Shown: piece after piece, positions 8,900 to 17,161 of the stretch
How positions within the stretch are numbered: the stretch's first letter is position 1
How the letters are laid out: the number at the start of each line of letters is the position of its first letter
Source of the DNA: Silvibacterium dinghuense
Lineage (GTDB): Bacteria; Acidobacteriota; Terriglobia; Terriglobales; Acidobacteriaceae
Assembly (NCBI RefSeq): GCF_004123295.1
Contig: NZ_SDMK01000001.1
Span: 1,302,001 to 1,366,000 of the forward strand
Direction: 5' to 3'
DNA: 64,000 bases
The notes under the pieces: generated by a model
The model's database searches: none
The model's input: only the letters and a program-made list of their open reading frames with translations
Told to the model about the DNA's origin: nothing
Translations under genes and position numbers: made by a program

Positions 8900-10204
8900 A
8901 TGCTCTCCGCCCTTCGCCGCGCCGCGCTCGCCGCGCTCCTTTTCGTTCCACCCGCATGCCTCGCCCATGCCCAGCAGTTCGTTACTCCCGTGGTCACTGC
9001 CGATCACGGTCCTGAGGCCGAAGCTCAGCAGCAGAAGCACTATGTCGTCATGGTCTCGCTCGATGGCTTCCGCTGGGATTACGCGAAGCGCTATGGAGCC
9101 CCGCACATTCTCGAGCTGGCGAAGGAAGGCGCCAGCGCGCCCGACGGCATGATCCCGTCCTACCCCTCGCTGACCTTTCCCAATCACTACACACTGGTCA
9201 CCGGCCTCTATCCTGAGCACCACGGCATCGTCGCCAACAGCTTCTATGACCCGGCCCGCAACGCCCGCTACGCCCTCGGCAAGCAGGACGCGGTCACCGA
9301 CGGCTCCTGGTACGGCGGCGTGCCGCTCTGGTCGCTGGCAGAAAAACAGGGCATGCGCTCCGCCTGCTTCTTCTGGCCCGGTTCCGAGGCCGAAATCGCC
9401 GGCGAACGCCCCAGCTACTACCTCCACTTCGACGACCACATCGACGAGCACCAGCGCATCGACCAGATCGTGCAGTGGCTCCAGCTGCCCGCCGAGAAGC
9501 GCCCGCACTTCCTCACTCTCTACTACTCCGATGTCGACCATGCCGGCCACGAATACGGCCCTGACTCAAAGCAGGTGGCCGAGGCCGTCCACCGTGTCGA
9601 CGAACTGATCGGAGAGCTGCATCGCAAGCTCGATGCCCTGCACCTGCCCATCGATCTGATTGTCGTCTCCGATCACGGCATGACCCGCGTCCAGGGCAAC
9701 TGGATCGACCTCGACCAATACGTCTCGCTCGACGGCTTTGAGACTGCCGGCCCTCTGCTCTACGCGCCAAGCGAGGCTGAAGCCAACCGCGTCTATCAGA
9801 AACTGAAGGCCGCCGATGCCCGCTTCGAGGTCTATCGCCGCGCGAAGATGCCCGCCGGACTGCACTATGACAGCAATGCCCGCGAGGGCGACCCGGTCAT
9901 CGTGCCCAAAGGACCCTATCTCATCCGCGCCCATGCGCCTGACCCGGGACAGCCCGTGCATCCGCCCATGGCCGGCGAGCACGGCTACGATCCGGCCCAG
10001 ATGCCCGAAATGCGTGCCATCTTCTTCGCCGCCGGTCCGGACATCCGCGCTGGCGTCGCCCTCAAACCTTTTGAGAACATCAATGTGTATCCGTTCGTGA
10101 CCGCAATTCTCGGCCTCGAGAATCCGCCCATCGACGGCAGCCCCAACGTGCTCTCGGGAGCGCTCAAGAGCGACGTAGTTTCAAGCAACGAGGTTAAGCA
10201 GTAA
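8900..10204 (+). CDS. secreted type I phosphodiesterase / nucleotide pyrophosphatase (ENPP family)
   Basis: A 434-residue alkaline-phosphatase-superfamily enzyme with a signal peptide (cleavage near LAHAQ, about residue 25). The family signature is clear: VMVSLDGFRWD (metal Asp at about 56), PSLTFPNHYT with the catalytic Thr near residue 93, YYSDVDHAGHEYG (metal ligands near 213-217), VVSDHGM (about 257-262) and the late metal His in HGYDP. Such enzymes hydrolyse phosphodiester or pyrophosphate bonds of nucleotides or phospholipid head groups using two zinc ions. The stop codon is only 2 bp before the ATG of the GlcNAc kinase gene, indicating a shared transcript. Substrate is not predictable; UDP-sugar or nucleotide scavenging in the periplasm would fit the neighbour. 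Confidence 0.9.
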   Translation: MLSALRRAALAALLFVPPACLAHAQQFVTPVVTADHGPEAEAQQQKHYVVMVSLDGFRWDYAKRYGAPHILELAKEGASAPDGMIPSYPSLTFPNHYTLVTGLYPEHHGIVANSFYDPARNARYALGKQDAVTDGSWYGGVPLWSLAEKQGMRSACFFWPGSEAEIAGERPSYYLHFDDHIDEHQRIDQIVQWLQLPAEKRPHFLTLYYSDVDHAGHEYGPDSKQVAEAVHRVDELIGELHRKLDALHLPIDLIVVSDHGMTRVQGNWIDLDQYVSLDGFETAGPLLYAPSEAEANRVYQKLKAADARFEVYRRAKMPAGLHYDSNAREGDPVIVPKGPYLIRAHAPDPGQPVHPPMAGEHGYDPAQMPEMRAIFFAAGPDIRAGVALKPFENINVYPFVTAILGLENPPIDGSPNVLSGALKSDVVSSNEVKQ

Positions 10205-10206
10205 CG

Positions 10207-11133
10207 ATGGCTTTTTTTCTGGGATTCGATGCAGGCGGCACCAAGACCACCTGCGCTCTGGGCGATGACCACCGCGAGCTCCTCCGCCTTACCGGCGGCA
10301 GCATCAAGCCCCTCCGCGTAACCTTCGAGGAAGCCGCGGAAAACATGCGCGCCCTTCTGGCAGAGATCGCCGCGCAGTCCGGCGTCGATCTGCGTCAGGT
10401 CACCGCGTCCTGCATCGGCACCGCAGGCGTTCGCCTGCCCCAGACCCAGCAGTGGATGCGCGACATTCTCCAGCCTCACGCCGGCGGCGAGATCACCATC
10501 GTCGGCGACGAAGAAGTCGCGCTCGACGGCGTCTTCCCCGGCCAGGCAGGCGTGCTCATGATCGCCGGCACCGGCTCGAACACTCTCGGCCGGACCTCCA
10601 CCGGCGAGCTGATCCATGTCGGCGGCTGGGGCCCGGCCCTCGGCGATCAGGGGTCTGGCCACTGGATCGGCCACCAGGCTCTCCGCGCCGCCTTTCACGC
10701 CCTCGACTTCAGCCAGCCGACGCTGCTGCTCGACCGCGTCCGCGCATTCTGGGGAGCGGCTACCGTCGGCGACGTCGTGAATATCGCCAACGCCACACCG
10801 CCGCCTGATTTTTCCAAGCTCGCTCCGATCGTGCTCGCCTGCGCGCTCGAAGGAGATGCCGTCGCAGCCCGCATCCTCGCCGAAGGCGGACGCCTCCTGG
10901 GCGAAGATGCGCTTGAGGCGCACCGCCGCGTCCGCGCTCTCGAGCCCAAGGCGAAAGAGCCCGGCATTGCCTTCATCGGCAGCATCTTCGAGCGCATCGC
11001 GCCGATGCGAGAAAGCGTAATCGCCACCATCCGCCGCGAGCTGCCCACCGCACCCATTGCGAATGAAGTCTCCGACGCCATCCGCGGAGCTCTATGGCGC
11101 GCCCGCCAGCTTGCGGTCGCTCCGGCGGTCTAA
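10207..11133 (+). CDS. N-acetylglucosamine kinase, BadF/BadG/BcrA/BcrD ATPase family
   Basis: A 308-residue sugar kinase of the ASKHA fold. It begins with FFLGFDAGGTKTTCALGD (phosphate-1 loop), has a second phosphate motif MIAGTGSNTLGR and the adenosine-side GGWGPALGDQGSGHWIG, the arrangement of eukaryote-like GlcNAc kinases that phosphorylate GlcNAc at O6. It starts 2 bp after the phosphodiesterase stop. nagA lies 2.6 kb away on the other strand, so the window encodes both GlcNAc phosphorylation and the following deacetylation. A small hairpin (GCCTCCG / CGGAGGC, 11183-11208) follows. GlcNAc is the inferred substrate; related kinases act on glucosamine or muramic acid derivatives. Confidence 0.8.
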   Translation: MAFFLGFDAGGTKTTCALGDDHRELLRLTGGSIKPLRVTFEEAAENMRALLAEIAAQSGVDLRQVTASCIGTAGVRLPQTQQWMRDILQPHAGGEITIVGDEEVALDGVFPGQAGVLMIAGTGSNTLGRTSTGELIHVGGWGPALGDQGSGHWIGHQALRAAFHALDFSQPTLLLDRVRAFWGAATVGDVVNIANATPPPDFSKLAPIVLACALEGDAVAARILAEGGRLLGEDALEAHRRVRALEPKAKEPGIAFIGSIFERIAPMRESVIATIRRELPTAPIANEVSDAIRGALWRARQLAVAPAV

Positions 11134-11290
11134 AAGTGGACTCTGGCAATCAGCAGGAGCCGTCGCACCTCTCCACGAAGGCGCCTCCGGAAAGAGGACT
11201 TCGGAGGCAGTCCTGCAGCGGAGCAAGAGAACAGGCACCATAGAAAAACTGGTCATCGACAGCGCGACCCTGCCGGAGGAGAACTGATCC

Positions 11291-11620
11291 ATGCCCCGTG
11301 ATCCTGGACTCGAAGAACTCATCCACAGCGTTCTCGGCGAACCACCCGGCCTTACCGAGAAGGCCATGTTCGGCGGATGGGCGTACCTGCTTCACGGCAA
11401 TCTTCTCTGCGGAGCCCGCACCGGCAGCCTGATGCTGCGCATCGGCCGCGACAATGAGGCCTGGGCGCTTGCCCTTCCCGGAGTGGCGCCCATGGTCTCG
11501 CGCGGACGGCGCATGTCCGGCTACGTGCGCGCCCTGCCGGAGGCCTACGCCGACGACGCAACCTTCCAGCGACTCATGGAAGCGGCCATCGCCTTCACCC
11601 GCACCCTGCCCAAGAAGTAA
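11291..11620 (+). CDS. TfoX N-terminal domain protein
   Basis: A 109-residue protein consisting only of a TfoX_N domain: EELIHSVLGEPP, TEKAMFGGWAYLLHGNLLCG and a C-terminal helix with YADDATFQRLMEAAIAF. Full-length TfoX/Sxy proteins regulate competence in gamma-proteobacteria, but stand-alone TfoX_N proteins are common in other phyla with no known regulatory role, so competence should not be assumed. GGAGGAG lies about 10 bases before the ATG. It is preceded by a 157-bp gap containing a hairpin and ends in a large terminator-like stem shared with the convergent M19 gene. Confidence 0.8.
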   Translation: MPRDPGLEELIHSVLGEPPGLTEKAMFGGWAYLLHGNLLCGARTGSLMLRIGRDNEAWALALPGVAPMVSRGRRMSGYVRALPEAYADDATFQRLMEAAIAFTRTLPKK

Positions 11621-11624
11621 TTCT

Positions 11625-11681
11625 CCGAAGAGCGCAAGCCGGAGAGACCGGCATGCCATGGAAGCATGCCGGCTCTCTTCG
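11625..11681. terminator. long hairpin between convergent tfoX-like and M19 genes
   Basis: An outer stem CCGAAGAG / CTCTTCGG encloses an inner stem CCGGCATGC / GCATGCCGG with a short loop around 11660. There is no long T run, but the position between convergent stops supports termination from both sides. Confidence 0.6.
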
Positions 11682-11685
11682 GGAT

Positions 11686-12873
11686 CTACTCTCCAACCAC
11701 GGCGCTGAAAATGCGCAGATAATTCCCGCTGCCAATCTTGCCAATCTCGTCTGTCGCGAATCCGACCTTCAGCATCGCGTCGACGACGGCATAGTAGAAG
11801 CCGGTCTTCTGATCCGCCCAGGCAAGGTTCGTACGCTGCCCAACCTGCGACGGACCACCAGGAGGACCACCAGCATGCGGGCCATCCGGATGAGGAGTAC
11901 CCGGCGGAGGACCGCCATGCCATGGGGTGGGCGGCGTGAGCTTCGTATCCGTGCCGATGCACACGTGATCGACGCCGATCACATCGGCCAGGGCGTGCAG
12001 GTTCTTCGCATAGTCTAGCGGGGTATCGGCAAGATGCGTCCACACACCGACCGCGCCTCCGGCACTCGCAACAGCCTTGGCCTGTTCCTTGCTGATGAGC
12101 CGCGGCCGCATCATCTGCGCCATGCGTGGATCGTTGCCCAGCCGCCAGTCAGGTCCGGTGTGCGAGATGACCATGGGCTTCGTCGAGATCTTGAGCGCAT
12201 CCTGCGTCGTCTTCATGTCGGCATGGGCCAAGTCAATGAGCATGCCCAGCCGGTTGCATTCCCGGACGACATCGACACCGAACGGCGTCAAACCGCCGTA
12301 TTGCGGGGGCCTCGTGTAGACATCTCCCAGCGGCGGCGTAGCGTCGCTGTCATGCAGCAGCCCGAAGTGACGCAGCCCGCGATGATAGGCCTCTTCCACC
12401 CGATCCAGGTGCCCTTCGAGAAAGTGTGCGCCCTCGACCGACTGAATCACGGTCGGCTGATGCTTCCTGTGCGCGGCATGAACGTCGTCCGGAGTGAGAG
12501 ACCGCTTCATGCCATTGCGCTCCAGCTGGCGATCCATCGAAGCCATGGCATTCTTGAAGCGCTCATAGGCATTGCCCTGCTGATAGTCGGTCGCAAAGGT
12601 CATGCAGATGGCCGTAAGCCCTGACCGCTTCATCTCACCGGAGAGATCGATATCCGGGCCGGGCACCTCGTCCGCAGTCATGGGCACATCGATGTGGTTG
12701 TGCGTATCGATACCGAGGGTCTTCGCGACAGTCCTGCTCACCCGCGGGTCAACCCCCTCGCCGGCCGCATCCGCAGCCCAGGCCCAACGCTGGCCGAGCG
12801 TCATCGCAGCTCCGGCGGTCATGGCCACGGTAGAGAGAAACTGCCGCCGGGAGCGGCCAGAGCGTGCTGTCAT
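11686..12873 (-). CDS. Tat-exported membrane dipeptidase, peptidase family M19
   Basis: A 395-residue metallopeptidase of the renal-dipeptidase type. The N-terminus has a twin-arginine signal (GRSRRQFLSTVAM). Motifs include GIDTHNHIDVP for the first zinc ligands (about residues 54-60), VEGAHFLEG for the bridging Glu, and the His-containing DLAHAD and VISHTGPDW segments. A Pro/Gly/His-rich stretch (about residues 330-365, PPTPWHGGPPPG and similar) near the C-terminus is unusual for the family. M19 enzymes cleave dipeptides, including D-amino-acid-containing ones from peptidoglycan, which would fit GlcNAc kinase, NagA and PgeF nearby. The start is the first ATG of the frame and places the twin arginines correctly. 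Confidence 0.88.
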   Translation of the reverse strand: MTARSGRSRRQFLSTVAMTAGAAMTLGQRWAWAADAAGEGVDPRVSRTVAKTLGIDTHNHIDVPMTADEVPGPDIDLSGEMKRSGLTAICMTFATDYQQGNAYERFKNAMASMDRQLERNGMKRSLTPDDVHAAHRKHQPTVIQSVEGAHFLEGHLDRVEEAYHRGLRHFGLLHDSDATPPLGDVYTRPPQYGGLTPFGVDVVRECNRLGMLIDLAHADMKTTQDALKISTKPMVISHTGPDWRLGNDPRMAQMMRPRLISKEQAKAVASAGGAVGVWTHLADTPLDYAKNLHALADVIGVDHVCIGTDTKLTPPTPWHGGPPPGTPHPDGPHAGGPPGGPSQVGQRTNLAWADQKTGFYYAVVDAMLKVGFATDEIGKIGSGNYLRIFSAVVGE

Positions 12874-12969
12874 CGAAATCTCTTCCTTCCGAACAATTCG
12901 GAATGCGCCGGAATGGGTCCGTGCTCTTTCATCCGCCGCCCAGATTCGACAGCAGTCTGAAGATGGACG

Positions 12970-13611
12970 TCAAAACTCCGGCCGAAGTCTCCACACCGCT
13001 TCCATTGCCGGGCATTTTCCCTTCAGACCACCCGCAACCTCCTGCCGTTCGAGCAGCCGCTGCTCGGCAGCCGCCGGATAAAGCCGCCGCACCTCTGTCT
13101 CGTCTACGGAGAAGGGAGGCCCGTCGTCGCAAACCTGGTCGTACTCGAAGCAGATGAGCAGTTGCGGAGCCGAGTCCGTCAGTCGCAGCAGGTGCGGTAC
13201 ATAGCGGTCGCGCATCTCTTCGGGAAAAGCCACCAGAGCGGCGCGGTCATAGACCATATCCACCGGGCCCAGCATCTCCGGAGTCAGGTCGAAGATGCTG
13301 CCCTGGAAGATGGAGACGCCTTCCGCGTCATAACGCTGCAAGGAACCCATGGCCGTGACACGCGGCTCACGCCCAAGCTCCTCAAAGAACTGCGCTACGG
13401 CGATCGGGCTCAGCTCCGCGCCGGCCACGCGATGGCCCTGGCTCAGCAGCCAGTGCATGTCCAGGCTCTTGCCGCACAGCGGGATAAAGACACGCGCAGG
13501 CGCCGGCATCTGGAGCTGTCCAAAATGCCGCACCAGCAACGGATTTGCCTGTGGGGTATGGAACCCGATCTGGTTGTTCTTCCACCGGTCCTGCCAGAAT
13601 GCTTCCTGCAT
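12970..13611 (-). CDS. thiopurine S-methyltransferase-like SAM-dependent methyltransferase
   Basis: A 213-residue class I methyltransferase of the TPMT family. It begins with the family-typical FWQDRWKNNQIGFHTPQANP, and the SAM-binding loop RVFIPLCGKSLDMHWLL follows, then GAELSPIAVAQFF and GPVDMVYDRAALVAFP. Length matches bacterial TPMTs (about 215 aa). In bacteria these enzymes methylate thiopurines, selenium or tellurium compounds; the natural substrate here is unknown. A purine-rich GGGGGAAC precedes the ATG. The gene is transcribed towards the M19 gene in the same direction with about 96 bp between them. Confidence 0.85.
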   Translation of the reverse strand: MQEAFWQDRWKNNQIGFHTPQANPLLVRHFGQLQMPAPARVFIPLCGKSLDMHWLLSQGHRVAGAELSPIAVAQFFEELGREPRVTAMGSLQRYDAEGVSIFQGSIFDLTPEMLGPVDMVYDRAALVAFPEEMRDRYVPHLLRLTDSAPQLLICFEYDQVCDDGPPFSVDETEVRRLYPAAAEQRLLERQEVAGGLKGKCPAMEAVWRLRPEF

Positions 13612-13702
13612 GTCTCTGTTCCCCCACCCAGCCCCTTCGTTGTCAGTCCCCAGTTGTCAGTTTTCAGTCACTGGGGACTGGGGACTCACACCTGGCAACT
13701 CC

Positions 13703-13734
13703 GGGCGCCCCATGTCTCGATGATGAGACGTGGG
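13703..13734 (+). repeat. palindromic repeat, A stem
   Basis: Head GGGCGCCCCA followed by a stem CATGTCTC / GAGACGTG. It lies just after the nagA stop on the opposite strand. An unrelated inverted repeat with GTCAGTCCCCAG and CTGGGGACTGGGGACT precedes it (about 13653-13685). Confidence 0.65.
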
Positions 13735-13743
13735 ATAACACGC

Positions 13744-14895
13744 TTACCCTCGCACCTGCCCGCGCAGAATCGTCCCCACCACTTCGTTCTTCGCGTTCAG
13801 CACCGTCATATCCGCGCTGCGGCCTGCGGCCAGCGTGCCTACCTGATCGGCGAAGCCCGTCATGCGCGCCGGGTTGCGGCTGGCCAGCTTGGCTACCTCC
13901 GTCAGCGGAGCTCCGGTGAACGCGGCAAAGTTTCTGACCGCGTGATCGAGCGTAAGCGTGCTGCCGGCGAGGGTGTTTTCTCCGATGAGGCAGACGCCGT
14001 CCTTCACCCGCACATCGAGCTCGCCCAGCTTGTAGTTGCCGTCGGGCATGCCGGTGGCCGCCATCGCATCGGTGATGAGAATCGCCTTCTCCGGCCCCTT
14101 GCACTTCCAGTAGATCTTCACTGCCTGCGGCGCCACGTGCAGACCGTCGCAGATCAGCTCGCCGTAGAGATGATCGTTGGACAGCACCTCGCCCAGCAGC
14201 CCCGGGCTGCGATGATCGAAGGCGCGCATCGCGTTGTAAGTGTGCGTCGCAGAGACCGCGCCCGCGGCCGTGCCCTTCGCCGCCTGCTCGGAATTGGCAT
14301 CGCTGTGCCCCATGCTGATGCGTACGCCCAGCTTCGTCGCGTGCTCGATGACCTCGAGCGCGCCGGGCAACTCCGGAGCGATGGTCATGAGGCGAATATG
14401 CCCCTCGGCCGCCTGCCAGAAGCGGTCGAACATCGTCACCGTCGGCTCCAGCAACTGGTGCGCCGCGTGCGCACCCTTCTTGTGCGGCGAGAGAAACGGC
14501 CCTTCCAGGTGGATGCCCAGAGGCTTCGCGCCATACTCGGTCGAGCCCATGAACTTCACCAGCCCTTCGAGCGAGCGCAGCGTCGTATCGAGCGGCGCGG
14601 TCACCGTTGTCGGCAGGTAGCTGGTCACGCCGCGCGCGGCGAGGAAGCTGCCGATCTTCCCGAATGCCTCCGGCGTCGCCTCCATGATGTCGTGCCCCAC
14701 GCTGCCATGGATATGGACATCGAAGAGCCCTGGCGCCAGGGTACAGCCGGCAAAGTCCACATGCTCGCCTTCCGGCAGCGCTGCCTCACCGCGCGTGGCA
14801 ATCCGAGTCACGACACCGTCTTCCACCACGACAACCGGGTTCTCAATCACCTCTTCCGCGGCAATCAGCCGCGAGGCCGTAATCACTGTCTGCAT
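13744..14895 (-). CDS. nagA: N-acetylglucosamine-6-phosphate deacetylase
   Basis: A 383-residue amidohydrolase that converts GlcNAc-6-phosphate to glucosamine-6-phosphate and acetate. Motifs match NagA: FDVHIHGSVGHD for the first metal/His site (about residues 58-68), HLEGPFLSPHKKGAH for the Glu ligand (about 130), MGHSDANSEQA and SATHTYNAM for the two His ligands, and LITDAMAATG for the catalytic Asp. GGAGAG lies before the ATG with about 9-base spacing. It is divergent from endonuclease IV. Together with the GlcNAc kinase at 10.2 kb it forms a non-PTS route for GlcNAc use or cell-wall recycling; glucosamine-6-phosphate deaminase is not in the window. Confidence 0.92.
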   Translation of the reverse strand: MQTVITASRLIAAEEVIENPVVVVEDGVVTRIATRGEAALPEGEHVDFAGCTLAPGLFDVHIHGSVGHDIMEATPEAFGKIGSFLAARGVTSYLPTTVTAPLDTTLRSLEGLVKFMGSTEYGAKPLGIHLEGPFLSPHKKGAHAAHQLLEPTVTMFDRFWQAAEGHIRLMTIAPELPGALEVIEHATKLGVRISMGHSDANSEQAAKGTAAGAVSATHTYNAMRAFDHRSPGLLGEVLSNDHLYGELICDGLHVAPQAVKIYWKCKGPEKAILITDAMAATGMPDGNYKLGELDVRVKDGVCLIGENTLAGSTLTLDHAVRNFAAFTGAPLTEVAKLASRNPARMTGFADQVGTLAAGRSADMTVLNAKNEVVGTILRGQVRG

Positions 14896-14992
14896 GCTTC
14901 ATCTCTCCGGAGCCAGAGCGCTCCCAGCTATCGCACCGGCGCTGCAAGGCGCCGGAAAAATCGCGTCTTAAAAAACCTTACACTGCTAGGAG

Positions 14993-15850
14993 ATGAAGTC
15001 TCGTCGTATCGGCATCCACCTCTCCACTTCCGGCGGCGTTTTCAAGGCCGCCGAGCGCGCCCATGAGATCGGCGCAAACACTTTTCAGATTTTCTCATCC
15101 AGCCCGCGGATGTGGCGCCCCACCCGCATCGCGCCAAAAGATTGTGAAGAGATGCACCGCCTCTGCGCGCTCTACGACTGCGCGCCGCTGGTCATCCACA
15201 CCAGCTACCTCGTCAATCTCTGCAGCCAGTCCGACGAAACCCGCCAGAAATCCATCGCCGCCTTTCGCGGCGAGGTCGAGCGGGCGCTCGCGCTCGGCGC
15301 CGAGTATCTTGTTCTCCATCCCGGCTCCTGGCGCGGCCTCACCCGCGACCAGGGCCTGGAGCTGGCCGCCGAATCCATTGCCGCGGCCACCGAGGGCATC
15401 GCCTTCGACAGCTCCAACTTCCGCATCCTCATTGAAAACACGGCTGGAGCCGAGTTTTCGCTCGGCGGCAGCTTCGAGCAGGTCGCCGAGCTCATCGCCC
15501 GGCTCAAAAAGGTCGTCCCCGTCGGCGCCTGCCTCGATACCTGCCACTCGCACGTCGCCGGCTACGATCTGGTCAGCGAAGGCGGCTACGCCGAGACCAT
15601 GGGCCTGATCGGGAACACCATTGGCTTCGACAACGTCCGCGTCTGGCACATGAATGACGCCAAGGCCGCGCTGGGCTCGAAGCTCGACCGCCACGAAAAT
15701 ATCGGCCAGGGCACCATGGGCCTCGAGCCCTTCCGCCGCCTGCTCAACGAGAAGCGCTTCGCCCACGCCGCCTTCATCGCCGAAACCCCGGTCGACGAGC
15801 CGGATGACGACCGAAAGAACCTCGATGCTCTGAAGGCGCTGGTGGAGTAG
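14993..15850 (+). CDS. nfo: endonuclease IV (deoxyribonuclease IV)
   Basis: A 285-residue AP endonuclease of the Nfo/AP_endonuc_2 TIM-barrel family, which cuts DNA 5' of abasic sites during base-excision repair. Characteristic segments are GIHLSTSGGVFKAAERA, the zinc-binding VLHPGSWRG, ILIENTAGAE, GACLDTCHSHVAGYD and VWHMNDAKAALGSKLDRHENIG; length equals the family norm. The only plausible ATG has GGAG directly abutting it, too close for normal use, while TACACT lies 8 bases upstream; initiation on a leaderless or very short leader is possible. The gene is divergent from nagA. Confidence 0.92.
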   Translation: MKSRRIGIHLSTSGGVFKAAERAHEIGANTFQIFSSSPRMWRPTRIAPKDCEEMHRLCALYDCAPLVIHTSYLVNLCSQSDETRQKSIAAFRGEVERALALGAEYLVLHPGSWRGLTRDQGLELAAESIAAATEGIAFDSSNFRILIENTAGAEFSLGGSFEQVAELIARLKKVVPVGACLDTCHSHVAGYDLVSEGGYAETMGLIGNTIGFDNVRVWHMNDAKAALGSKLDRHENIGQGTMGLEPFRRLLNEKRFAHAAFIAETPVDEPDDDRKNLDALKALVE

Positions 15851-15885
15851 CAGGGCTCAGGGGGATAGAAGTATCGAGTGATGCG

Positions 15886-15976
15886 GGTGCCCCGTCCAAG
15901 CTCTGCTTGGACGGGAAGGTACCCACCCCGACGGTGGCGCACCCAGGCTTCTGTTGCTTGGGTGGACCACCCGGCC
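15886..15976 (+). repeat. palindromic repeats, E stem plus a degenerate second copy
   Basis: Head GGGTGCC with perfect stem CCCGTCCAAGC-TCT-GCTTGGACGGG (15891-15915), followed by a degenerate E-like stem around 15945-15972 (CACCCAGGCTTCTGTTGCTT). Confidence 0.65.
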
Positions 15977-16068
15977 TTGCGGAGGAGTATGAGCCTTTCA
16001 CGCGGCGATACTACCCAATTGGGATAAGATGGGAGCGCTTCGTCGGGCTCCATCTCCGGAGGTGCGCT

Positions 16069-16863
16069 ATGCGCATGGCAGTTCGCCGCCTGCTGTTCGT
16101 TCTCCTTCTTCTTCCGACCCCTGGCGAGCTGCGCGCGCAAGTCCAAATCAATCAGACGCTCAGTGCCTTCGGCAGCGGCGCGGCACCCGCCGGCCCGCGC
16201 CAGCCCTACACCGCCGAGATCAAAATGACGCGGGTCCAGACACTGCCCGATGGCACAACGATCACCCACGTCACCCATGAGACTTTGGCGATCGACTCCC
16301 GCAGCCGCTCCTACACCGCGGTCGATACAGGGCTGCCGGGCGGTCTCGCGATCACTGCCTACCACGTCAGCGACCCCGCAGCGGGGACGACTCTTACCTG
16401 GAGTTCGGACAAGAAGGTCGTCACGCTCCTGCATGAGCCGCAGCAGGATCAGCGTCACGGATGCTGGGCGACAGAAACGGGACGAATACGCTGGGACTTC
16501 GAAGGGAAGGTGCCTCCCACGCCGCGAGCGACCGTTCTTGCCTCGGCGGGCGCACCCCAGCCGCGAGAGGATCTTGGCATCAAGACCATGGATGGCGTCG
16601 AAGCTACGGGGGTCCGATTTACGCGGATCATCCCGGCGGAAGCGGACGGCAACGATAAGCCCCTGGTCATTCATACGGAGAGCTGGACGGCGAAGAACCT
16701 TAACCTGCCCCTCAAATCCGTCACCGAAGACCCACGCTCCGGAACCTCGACCCGGGAGGTCACCAATTTGAAGCTCGGCGATCCGGATCCGGCTCTGTTT
16801 CAGCCGCCCGCGGATTACGAGATCAAGACCGAGGTGCTCCACCCGGTTTCGTGCCCGGAGTAG
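16069..16863 (+). CDS. secreted protein of unknown function
   Basis: A 264-residue protein with a signal peptide (RRLLFVLLLLPTP, cleavage near LRAQ). The body is beta-rich with the recurring ending EDLGIKTMDGVEATGVRF ... TESWTAKNLNLPLKSV ... DPALFQPPADYEI. I recognise this layout from uncharacterised acidobacterial secreted proteins, but no enzymatic motif is visible. The start at 16069 is chosen because GGAGG lies 6 bases before it and the signal peptide begins there; an upstream in-frame extension to 15907 would run through a repeat. The gene is isolated between two repeat-bearing gaps. Confidence 0.65.
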   Translation: MRMAVRRLLFVLLLLPTPGELRAQVQINQTLSAFGSGAAPAGPRQPYTAEIKMTRVQTLPDGTTITHVTHETLAIDSRSRSYTAVDTGLPGGLAITAYHVSDPAAGTTLTWSSDKKVVTLLHEPQQDQRHGCWATETGRIRWDFEGKVPPTPRATVLASAGAPQPREDLGIKTMDGVEATGVRFTRIIPAEADGNDKPLVIHTESWTAKNLNLPLKSVTEDPRSGTSTREVTNLKLGDPDPALFQPPADYEIKTEVLHPVSCPE

Positions 16864-16904
16864 TTTGGGCGGTCCACCGCTCAGACGCTAGAGGCACTTC
16901 GTGC

Positions 16905-17145
16905 TGTCTTTTGCCTTCGCCTTCCGCTCCCTTTGGTCGCGATCCTTCATTCTGCGAACCCACATCTCGAACGGAACGAGATGTGGGGCACCCGGTTTGG
17001 TGGCTTTCTTTCGGATTCTTGTGAGACCCACCCATGACAATGAGGCCGTCCTGGATGGGGCACCCGGGTTCGTCTCCACCACAAAGGACCCAATTTGCGA
17101 CCAGCGGGAGCAGTGGCCGAAGGCGATTCGCCCTGCGCGCAGCAG
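16905..17145. repeat. composite repeat cluster (tail B, A stem, degenerate D stem, tail B)
   Basis: From left to right: an inverted tail module (about 16905-16943), an inverted A stem CCCACATCTCG / CGAGATGTGGG (16959-16987) with reversed head GGGGCACCC, a degenerate inverted D-type head and stem (17022-17065), and a forward tail module from about 17097 to 17145. This fills the 298-base gap between the secreted protein and leuS. Confidence 0.65.
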
Positions 17146-17161
17146 TACAATCAGACCTGAC

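Noticed and set aside
11291-11620. Competence regulator TfoX
   Set aside because: Only the N-terminal domain is present and no competence genes are nearby.
13162-15066. 634-residue forward frame across tpm-like, nagA and intergenic DNA
   Set aside because: It runs antisense to two well-supported genes and has Arg/His-rich shadow composition.
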